A stretch of 64,000 bases of DNA from Bifidobacterium tissieri. Its GTDB lineage: Bacteria; Actinomycetota; Actinomycetes; Actinomycetales; Bifidobacteriaceae. The position numbers were made by a program, and so were the translations under genes. The DNA lies in assembly GCF_002259645.1 (NCBI RefSeq), contig NZ_MWWV01000009.1:146584-210583 (forward strand). The letters are read 5' to 3'. The notes under the pieces were generated by a model, which searched no databases, was not told the DNA's origin, and saw only the letters and a list, made by a program, of their open reading frames with translations. Of the stretch, positions 1-6,510 are shown piece after piece. Each line of letters opens with the position of its first letter. The first letter of the stretch is position 1.

Positions 1-1003
1 GCAGATACTGCAGCGAGTCGCGCGTGTCGTTCACTCGCGTAAGGATGCCGATCTGACGACTGGCATCCGCATCGGCGATCGGGCAGGCCACAAGATCACT
101 CTGCAGATGCAGACGGGTGTCGAGTGCGGGAACCAACGAAACACCCATGCCCATCTCCACCAGATTCTGCGTGGCCCAGTAGTCGTCGGTGGCATGATGG
201 ATGTCGGGCTTGAAACCGGCACGACTGGCGAGCTTGAGCAGATTCGCACGGCAGGTGGCACACCCGGCGATCCAATGCTCACCGCGCGCCGCAGTCAAAT
301 CCACCGGCTCATGATTCTTCTCATAGGCGCGGCCGATATCGCTGGTCTTGCGCACCAGCAGACGCAACGGGTCGACACCCAACGGTTCGAATTGCAGGGA
401 ATCGTCGATCTGCAGAAAATGCGGCAGCGTACCGTACCGGAAGATGATGGCCGCGTCGGCCTCGCCGCTGCTCACCTGTTCCACGGCCTGCGGCGGTTCC
501 ATCTGCGCAAGATTGACCTCGAGTCGATGATGACGATGATCGTCGGGAGATGCACTGCCGGACGAAACGCTCCCGGATGCAGTGCCCGTCGGATTACCCA
601 ACGCAGCGCCGGACGGGTTCGTCTCTCCCGCTTCGTCGGCCTCGTTCGCCATGCTGATCTTGACCACGGTTTTCGCCACGATCGTGGAACAGATCGACGG
701 CGGTGCGACGATGCGCAGATGTGCGAAATTGCCACGCTGATAGTCATTCAGTTGCAACTGCGCCTGGGCGAGCGAGTCAGCGATCGCTTCGCCATGACGG
801 GCGAGCATGGCACCCACCGGCGTGAGTTCCACACCGCGAACGGCACGCGTAACGAGCTGCATGCCGCATTGGGATTCGAGTTTCTTCACCTGCTGGCTGA
901 TGGCGGGCTGACTCCAACCAAGCGCCTTCGCCGCAGCGGAAAATGACCCACACCGTGCGATCTGCCATAAGGTCACGAGCGATTGCGGGTTCAGTTCAGC
1001 CAT
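1..1003 (-). CDS. LysR-family transcriptional regulator, 3' end cut by the window edge
   Basis: Reading the minus strand from the ATG at 1003 gives an unbroken frame of 334 codons to the window edge. The N-terminus is a classic LysR winged helix: residues 8-67 include FSAAAKALGWSQPAISQQVKKLE. The remainder looks like a periplasmic-binding-type effector domain (VEMGMGVSLVPAL near the end). About 35 residues rich in Gly/Ser/Asp/His interrupt the effector domain at roughly residues 122-157, which is unusual for the family. The ATG is preceded at exactly 7 nt by TAGACT, so the transcript may be leaderless. Two large palindromes (1043-1060 and 1100-1129) lie just upstream and could be operators. 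The regulated genes are not evident. The upstream neighbour, the reductase, is on the same strand. Confidence 0.9.
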   Translation of the reverse strand, partial: MAELNPQSLVTLWQIARCGSFSAAAKALGWSQPAISQQVKKLESQCGMQLVTRAVRGVELTPVGAMLARHGEAIADSLAQAQLQLNDYQRGNFAHLRIVAPPSICSTIVAKTVVKISMANEADEAGETNPSGAALGNPTGTASGSVSSGSASPDDHRHHRLEVNLAQMEPPQAVEQVSSGEADAAIIFRYGTLPHFLQIDDSLQFEPLGVDPLRLLVRKTSDIGRAYEKNHEPVDLTAARGEHWIAGCATCRANLLKLASRAGFKPDIHHATDDYWATQNLVEMGMGVSLVPALDTRLHLQSDLVACPIADADASRQIGILTRVNDTRDSLQYL

Positions 1004-1042
1004 GCCGCCCAGTCTATCCAACCCCTGAGATTGCCCCATTCC

Positions 1043-1129
1043 TTAGTGTGATCACACTAAAAAATGCTGTTGTTGGAATTTCAACGTTTTTGAGGTGTTG
1101 TTCCTTAGTGTGAGCTCACACTAAGGAAC
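1043..1129. promoter_or_regulatory. Two operator-like perfect palindromes upstream of the LysR gene
   Basis: TTAGTGTGATCACACTAA at 1043-1060 is a perfect 18-bp palindrome. A second palindrome at 1100-1129 is perfect over 30 bp and centred on GAGCTC. Their centres are 63 bp apart. A third small inverted repeat, GTTGGAATTTCAAC (1072-1085), lies between them. The same core recurs three times at 37675-37820. Binding-site function is inferred from symmetry, position and recurrence. A hairpin-repeat origin is the alternative. Confidence 0.6.
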
Positions 1130-1257
1130 GGTAGTGGTCATATTGTGGGACGGTGATCGTTGGATGAGATAGCCGGGTAGGGCGGTCAGGTTTGGCTGAC
1201 TCAGGAACTCAGACAGACTGCCCGAATCCAGCCAACCGACAAGACCGTCTAACCCGG

Positions 1258-1332
1258 CCGACCGGATCCGTGCAATCAGTCGCGGCCAATCAGTCCAGCG
1301 CAATCAGTCCAGTGTGATCAGTCCAGCGCGAG
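1258..1332. repeat. Short tandem repeats overlapping the 3' end of fprA
   Basis: Three near-identical copies of ATCAGTCCAG with short spacers lie around 1285-1325 and run into the stop codon of the reductase gene. The rest of 1130-1317 shows no reading frame I can support and no clear terminator. Confidence 0.45.
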
Positions 1333-2772
1333 CGCACGCATCTGATCCGGCTCGATGACCTTCTTGTGTTCACGGCCTTCCTTCGCGCCCTCAGCACGCT
1401 CGAATGCGTCGATCTTCTTCCATCCGGCGAAGTCGATCGGGCGAATGCCCTTGGACGCGAGCAGCTCGTCGATGGATTCGGGGTTGCGATCGGCGGCGAA
1501 CAGACCGCGTTCCGGAGCGGCCGCAAAATCCTCGAGCATGTGGTTCACGATCATCAGCGCGTCGGACTTGGTGGAGCCGATCAGACCGACCGGTCCGCGC
1601 TTGGCCCAACCGGTGGCGTACAGACGCGGACGCACCTCGCCGCCGTCGGCCTCGGTTGTGATGCGGCCGTCGCCGTTCGCGTTGGCCAGGTGGGCACCCT
1701 TCTCGTCGTACGCAATGCCGGGCGCGGTGGCGGGCTTGTAGCCGATGGCGTGATACACGGCCTCCACCGGGTAGTCCTCGAACTCGCCGAGTCGGGTCAT
1801 CTTGCCGTCGGCGCTCGTCTCGGTCTTCTCCACACGGATGGCCTTCACCTTGCCGTCCTCGCCGAGGATCTCGGTGGGCGCGGAGTTGAAGTGCAGATAG
1901 TACTTGCGGTCGGCGGGGTTGCCTTCGTAATCCACGTCGCCGTCGTCTTCCATGTCCTCGGCCATCTCACGTACGGTGAACAGCTCCTCGACCATCTGAC
2001 GGGCGAGCTTGTCCTTACCGGCCACCTCGATGGTCTCATCGTCCAGATCGAAGTCGTCCTCGTTGATGATCAGCTGCACGCCGGGCAGCTTCTCCATCTC
2101 ACGCAGCTCCTGCACGCTGAACTTGGCCTGAGCCACGCCACGACGGATGAACAGGTGCAGCACCTTGGCCTTGTTCTTCTGGATGCCCTCGTACACGTTG
2201 TCGGGGATATCAGTCTTGGCCTTGAGATCGTCGGCGTTGCGCATGAGTTCGCGCGCCACGTCCATGGCCACGTTGCCGCCGCCGATCACGGCCACGTTCT
2301 CGGCCTCGAGCGGCCATTCGCGAGCGCCCGTGGGGTAGCCGTCGTACCATTCGACGAACTTGGCGGCACCGTACACGCCGTCCAGATCCGCGCCGGGCAG
2401 GTTCAGCGGCTTGTCCTTGACGGCACCGGTGGCGAACAGCACGGCGTCGTAGCGCTCGAGCAGTTCGTCGATCGTCACGTCCTTGCCGAATTCCACGTCG
2501 CAGTACAGGTGGATGTTCGGATTGTCGAGCGTCTTCTCAAGCGCGCCGGCGATGAACTTGATGGAGGGATGGTCGGGAGCCACGCCGTACCGGACCAGGC
2601 CGAACGGCACGGGGAGCTTCTCGAACAGGTCGATGCGCGCGGTGGACGGCAGTCCCAGTTCCTCGCTGCGCTTGGCGAGCTGCTTGAGCAGGATGTCGGA
2701 GGAGTACACGCCGGCCGGACCGGATCCGATCACGGCGATGCGAAGTTCATTGGTGTTCATAGTGTCAGTCAC
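1318..2772 (-). CDS. fprA: Ferredoxin/flavodoxin-NADP+ reductase, FprA/adrenodoxin-reductase type
   Basis: A 484-residue FAD/NAD(P)H flavoprotein expected to pass electrons between NADPH and ferredoxin or flavodoxin in the cytoplasm. Residues 11-20 hold the FAD-binding Rossmann motif IAVIGSGPAGVYSSD. VPFGLVRYGVAPDHPSIK follows, characteristic of the adrenodoxin-reductase branch. The NADP-binding motif VAVIGGGNVAMDVAREL is at about residues 160-176, and ATGWAKRGPVGLIGSTKSDA near the C-terminus is diagnostic for FprA. The GTG at 2772 is preceded by TACCCT at exactly 7 nt and has no Shine-Dalgarno, consistent with a leaderless transcript. An in-frame ATG at 2760 is the alternative start. It stands alone. 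Confidence 0.93.
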   Translation of the reverse strand: MTDTMNTNELRIAVIGSGPAGVYSSDILLKQLAKRSEELGLPSTARIDLFEKLPVPFGLVRYGVAPDHPSIKFIAGALEKTLDNPNIHLYCDVEFGKDVTIDELLERYDAVLFATGAVKDKPLNLPGADLDGVYGAAKFVEWYDGYPTGAREWPLEAENVAVIGGGNVAMDVARELMRNADDLKAKTDIPDNVYEGIQKNKAKVLHLFIRRGVAQAKFSVQELREMEKLPGVQLIINEDDFDLDDETIEVAGKDKLARQMVEELFTVREMAEDMEDDGDVDYEGNPADRKYYLHFNSAPTEILGEDGKVKAIRVEKTETSADGKMTRLGEFEDYPVEAVYHAIGYKPATAPGIAYDEKGAHLANANGDGRITTEADGGEVRPRLYATGWAKRGPVGLIGSTKSDALMIVNHMLEDFAAAPERGLFAADRNPESIDELLASKGIRPIDFAGWKKIDAFERAEGAKEGREHKKVIEPDQMRALALD

Positions 2773-2900
2773 GCATTACAGGGTAACGCATTTCCGCCCT
2801 ACGGAACAGAGGGAAAATCGGCTTTCCGCTGCGGTCTCCACGGTTTCGGTGCAGGCCTGTCATGCATTTGGCACAAAACCGCACCGAGGAGGCTGGCGCA

Positions 2901-3085
2901 CTGCGGGTTCATCACGCCGCGCCGACGAACCCGCAGTATAGGCACGCGCCCACTGCGGGTCGGTCGCATCCCACGCATAGACCCGCAGTATAGGCACATC
3001 CACACTGCGGGTCGACTGCACCCCACCGACAAACCCGCAGTATGGCTACGTCCCACTGCGGGTTCATCACGCCCCACACAACGCC
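2901..3085. repeat. Hairpin repeat family B, locus 1 (three full units and one partial)
   Basis: Each unit begins CACTGCGGGT and ends ACCCGCAGTA, giving a stem of 8-10 bp around a variable loop of about 16-22 nt. The first unit, 2901-2936, has a perfect 10-bp stem. Units repeat about every 50 bp, separated by a short ATAGGCAC-like linker. The stem is conserved and the loop varies, which is the opposite of a CRISPR. The same family occurs at 6262-6465 and 62408-62660. 3086-3230 is low-complexity CACGCC-rich sequence with no gene. Confidence 0.8.
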
Positions 3086-3298
3086 CATCACACCACGCCA
3101 CACAACGCCCACCGCACACCACTCACGCCACGTTCCGCACACGCCGCACACCGTCGCACGCCCAGTCGTCCCCCGTCCACCGCGCGTCGCACACCCTGCC
3201 CACCCGCGCAGCACTACCATGCTCAGCGTTAACTCAGTTGACCATCAAGCGTCATATTATGTTCACCGTTTACGCGGGCCGAGACGTTTCGTTCATTG

Positions 3299-3386
3299 CA
3301 CACCGATCGACACACCGATCGACACATGCCGATTGGCACACCGATTGGCACACAATTGGCACACACCGATCGACAGATGGCACAGA
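3299..3386. repeat. 12-bp tandem repeats in the permease leader
   Basis: About seven degenerate copies of CACACCGATCGA / CACACCGATTGG run head to tail 50-137 bp upstream of the permease start. GATCGATC-like palindromic cores within the units could bind a dimeric regulator. I cannot identify one. Confidence 0.7.
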
Positions 3387-3435
3387 TGACAACGTTCTGC
3401 ACCCGCACTCCTATCCGTTCAACAAGGACAGAACC

Positions 3436-4956
3436 ATGAGTGAGAAGACAGAGAAAACAGGGACGGCCGGGTCCGCTTCCGGAAGTATGCCATCGCGCAC
3501 CGTCACGCAGGACAAGAGCGACGCCGGCTACGCGAAGGAGCTCAAGCCCCGCCATATTCAGATGATCGCCATCGGCGGCTCGATCGGCACCGGCCTGTTC
3601 CTGGGTGCCGGCGGCCGTCTGGCACAGGGCGGCGCCGGGCTCACCATCGCCTATGCGATCTGCGGCATCTTTGCGTTTCTGATGGTGCGCGCGCTGGGCG
3701 AGCTGGCGATCCGCCGTCCGTCGTCGGGCGCGTTCGTCTCCTACGCCCGTGAGTTCCTGGGCGAGAAGGGCGCGTACGTGACCGGTTGGATGTTCTTCCT
3801 CGACTGGTCCACCACCGTGATGGCCGATATCACCGCCGTGGCCGTGTACTTCCACTACTGGAAGGCGTTCTCCGACGTTCCGCAGTGGCTGCTCGCGCTG
3901 GGCGCGCTGGCCCTCGTGTTCGTGCTCAACATGATGAGCGTGAAGATGTTCGGCGAGGCCGAGTTCTGGTTCGCTGCGATCAAGGTGTTCACGATCATCG
4001 CGTTCATGGTCATCGCCATCTGGGCGATCGTCACCGGCGCTCCGGTGGGCGATGCGCACGCCGGCGTGGCCAACATCACCGAGCATGGCGGCTTCTTCCC
4101 GATGGGCATCGCGCCCGTGTTCGCCCTCACGCTGGGCGTGGTGTTCGCGTTCGGCGGCACCGAGATGGTCGGCGTGGCGGCCGGCGAAGCCAAGGAAGCC
4201 AAGGAGGTGCTGCCCAAGGCCATCAATTCGATGATCATCCGCATCTTCGTGTTCTACGTGGGTTCCGTGATCCTCATGTCGCTTGTGCTGCCGTACACCG
4301 CGTACTCCTCGAACGAGTCGCCGTTCGTCACGTTCTTCTCCGGCATCGGCATTCCGCACGCCGGCGACGTGATCCAGGTGGTCGTGCTCACGGCCGCGCT
4401 GTCGTCGCTGAACGCCGGTCTGTACGCCACGGGCCGCACGCTGCGCTCGATGGCCATCGCCGGTTCCGGCCCGAAGTTCGCCGCACGCATGAACAAGCAT
4501 CACATTCCGTACGGCGGCATCATCATCACGTCCGCGCTGGGTCTGATCGGCGTGGTGCTCAACGCCGTGCTGCCGTCCGATGCGTTCGACATCATCATGA
4601 ATCTGGCCGGTATCGGCATCGCCGGCACGTGGGCGTCGATCCTCGTCACGCATCTGGCGTTCCTCAAGAAGGTCAAGGCCGGCGAGGAGACCCGACCGGA
4701 TTATCGTATGCCCGGCGCGCCGTACACGAACTACGTTTCCCTGCTGTTCTTCGCGATCGTCGTGATCTCGAATCTGACGAGCGCGTCCGGTCGTTGGACG
4801 CTTGCCCTGTTCGTGGTCGTCGTGATCGCCATGATCATCGGATGGTTCTACGTGCGTGGTCGCATCGACGGCAATCTGATGGACGAGATGCTCGACGCCG
4901 ACGCCGCGGATGCCGCCGATTCCACCAATTCCACCGAGAACGCCACCACGAAGTAA
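3436..4956 (+). CDS. ansP: Amino acid permease, probably L-asparagine permease
   Basis: A 506-residue APC-superfamily permease of the AAT/GABA-permease branch, predicted to have 12 transmembrane helices and to take up an amino acid with protons. The N-terminal signature HIQMIAIGGSIGTGLFLGAG (about residues 36-55) forms the unwound helix 1 of the family. GELAIRRPSSGAFVSYAREFLG follows, close to known asparagine permeases. The substrate is inferred from the gene 9 bp downstream, an asparaginase, so the pair looks like an asparagine-use operon. The ATG at 3436 has AAGGA at a suitable distance. A long open frame extends upstream only because it runs antisense to fprA. The tandem repeats at 3299-3386 may regulate it. 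Confidence 0.9.
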   Translation: MSEKTEKTGTAGSASGSMPSRTVTQDKSDAGYAKELKPRHIQMIAIGGSIGTGLFLGAGGRLAQGGAGLTIAYAICGIFAFLMVRALGELAIRRPSSGAFVSYAREFLGEKGAYVTGWMFFLDWSTTVMADITAVAVYFHYWKAFSDVPQWLLALGALALVFVLNMMSVKMFGEAEFWFAAIKVFTIIAFMVIAIWAIVTGAPVGDAHAGVANITEHGGFFPMGIAPVFALTLGVVFAFGGTEMVGVAAGEAKEAKEVLPKAINSMIIRIFVFYVGSVILMSLVLPYTAYSSNESPFVTFFSGIGIPHAGDVIQVVVLTAALSSLNAGLYATGRTLRSMAIAGSGPKFAARMNKHHIPYGGIIITSALGLIGVVLNAVLPSDAFDIIMNLAGIGIAGTWASILVTHLAFLKKVKAGEETRPDYRMPGAPYTNYVSLLFFAIVVISNLTSASGRWTLALFVVVVIAMIIGWFYVRGRIDGNLMDEMLDADAADAADSTNSTENATTK

Positions 4957-4965
4957 GGATCAGCC

Positions 4966-5961
4966 ATGCGTATTCATATCACGTATACGGGCGGCACGAT
5001 CGGCATGATCGATTCGCCGCACGGTCTGGCCCCCGGTGCCGATATGCTCGGCTGGCTGCACGGGCTGCTCGACGGCACGCAGATCAGTCCCGATCAGGTG
5101 TCGTACACGGAACTGGATCCGCTGATCGATTCGTCGTGTGCCACGCCGGACAGCTGGCAGGCGATCATCGACGATCTGCGTGCGCATCGCAACGATGCCG
5201 ACGCGTTCGTGGTGCTGCACGGCACCGATACGATGAGCTATTCGTCGGCTGCGGTTTCGTACGCGCTCACCGGATTCGGCAAACCGATCGTGTTCACCGG
5301 ATCGCAGTATCCGCTCGGCATGGTCGAGACCGACGCCACGGCGAACGTGACCGGCGCGCTCAACGCGGTGCTGAGCGGCCGTGCGCACGGCGTTTCGCTG
5401 TTCTTCGGTCATCATCTGATCGCCGGTAATCGTGTGAGCAAGGTGTCGTCGTGGGCATTCGAGGGATTCGATGCGCCGTCGGCCGGACTGCTCGCCCAGA
5501 CGGGTGCGCCCTGGCATTGGGAATCGTATGAGAGCCGCGGCGAGGGCTGGTACGATCCGCTGCCGTACATGCGCCACGATGTCGCCGTGATCGACATGGC
5601 GCCGGGCATTACGGCCGCTCGTCTGGAGGCCATGCTTACGCCGCGTCCCGAAGCCGTGCTGATCCGCGCGTACGGCGTGGGTAATGTGCCGTGCACCGAA
5701 CCGGGGCTGACCGACGTGCTGGCCGACGTGCTCGGCGAGGGCGTGCCGGTGGTGGTGGCGTCGCAGTGCCAGCAGGCGACCGTACTGCTCGGCCATTACG
5801 AGGCCGGCGATGCGATCGCTCGCGCTGGTGCGATCGGTACGGGCGATATGACGCTCGAGGCCGCATACGCCAAGATCGTGTTCCTGCTGTCGCAGGGGCT
5901 GACCGGCAGCGATCTGGCCTCGTGGATTCCTCGCTCCATCGCCGGCGAGATCACGGTGTGA
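4966..5961 (+). CDS. ansA: L-asparaginase, type I
   Basis: A 331-residue enzyme hydrolysing asparagine to aspartate and ammonia. The N-terminal motif YTGGTIGMI (residues 7-15) carries the first catalytic threonine and VVLHGTDTMSYSS the second threonine-aspartate pair, as in bacterial and archaeal type I asparaginases. There is no signal peptide, so it is cytoplasmic. It starts 9 bp after the permease with AAGGATCAGCC in front, so the two are co-transcribed. The hairpin at 6006-6051 probably ends the transcript. Confidence 0.93.
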   Translation: MRIHITYTGGTIGMIDSPHGLAPGADMLGWLHGLLDGTQISPDQVSYTELDPLIDSSCATPDSWQAIIDDLRAHRNDADAFVVLHGTDTMSYSSAAVSYALTGFGKPIVFTGSQYPLGMVETDATANVTGALNAVLSGRAHGVSLFFGHHLIAGNRVSKVSSWAFEGFDAPSAGLLAQTGAPWHWESYESRGEGWYDPLPYMRHDVAVIDMAPGITAARLEAMLTPRPEAVLIRAYGVGNVPCTEPGLTDVLADVLGEGVPVVVASQCQQATVLLGHYEAGDAIARAGAIGTGDMTLEAAYAKIVFLLSQGLTGSDLASWIPRSIAGEITV

Positions 5962-6005
5962 GTGTGGATCGTCCCATCCGCCAGTGGCATTGGTCACTAC
6001 GATGA

Positions 6006-6051
6006 TTACGGGGTGTGTTTGACGTACGCGTGCGTCGGACACACCCCGTAA
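6006..6051 (+). terminator. Hairpin after ansA, first unit of repeat family A
   Basis: TTACGGGGTGTGT at 6006-6018 pairs perfectly with 6039-6051 (13 bp) around a loop that carries the family A core GACGTACGCGTGCGTC. There is no U-tract, so termination is inferred from position. Confidence 0.5.
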
Positions 6052-6260
6052 TCGTCCCTACCGTGCTTGTTTGACGCATGCGTGTGCCGGATGGGCATCG
6101 GAGGAACCACACAGTGCTTATTCGACGTAAGCATGCGACAGACGAGCACCGTAATGGCATCGTCGATGCCTGTTTGACGTACGCGTACGACGGACAAGCA
6201 CTCATCCACTTCTACGATGGTTGTCCGTCACGCGCATACGTCGAAGAAGCATCGGAGCAC
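6006..6260. repeat. Hairpin repeat family A, locus 1 (five units)
   Basis: Five units spaced about 52 bp apart, each close to GTGCTTRTTTGACG, then a CGCATGCGTACG-like core, then ACAAGCAC. The ends are complementary, so each unit can fold into a hairpin. Unit starts are near 6006, 6063, 6113, 6164 and 6217. The same family is found at 19886-20090 and 62729-63070. No believable protein is encoded. Several frames stay open because the unit length is close to a multiple of three. Confidence 0.8.
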
Positions 6261-6261
6261 C

Positions 6262-6465
6262 ACTGCTGCGGGTCTGCCGTGCGCGTGTATCGGACCCGCA
6301 GCGAAGCGAGGGTTACACTGCGGGTTTATCGAGTCCGTACATCGAACCCGCAGTAAAGCCATGTCTCCACTGCGGGTTCGATGAGTCCGCGCATCGCAAC
6401 CGCAGTGTAGATGCTGCTTCGCTGCGGGTTTGGCGTGCTCATGCTACAGACCCGCAGCGATCACC
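6262..6465. repeat. Hairpin repeat family B, locus 2 (four units)
   Basis: Four units of CTGCGGGT - loop - ACCCGCAG with a spacing of about 50 bp directly follow the family A array. One unit has a degenerate right arm (GCAACCGCAG). The array lies between ansA and the convergent P-type ATPase. Confidence 0.8.
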
Positions 6466-6510
6466 GCACAGTGCCCTCAACGACCCCCAGCAACCACAAC
6501 GGCCCCACGC

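Noticed and set aside
107..946. A 279-codon plus-strand frame
   Set aside because: It is the shadow of the LysR gene on the minus strand, whose winged-helix motif is unmistakable.
2901..3085. Possible CRISPR array
   Set aside because: The conserved parts are the two arms of a hairpin and the variable part is the loop. There is no uniform direct repeat, and no cas genes are in the window.
1366..3435. Very long open frame continuous with the permease gene on the plus strand
   Set aside because: It runs antisense to fprA and has no homology. The permease has its own ribosome site and start at 3436.
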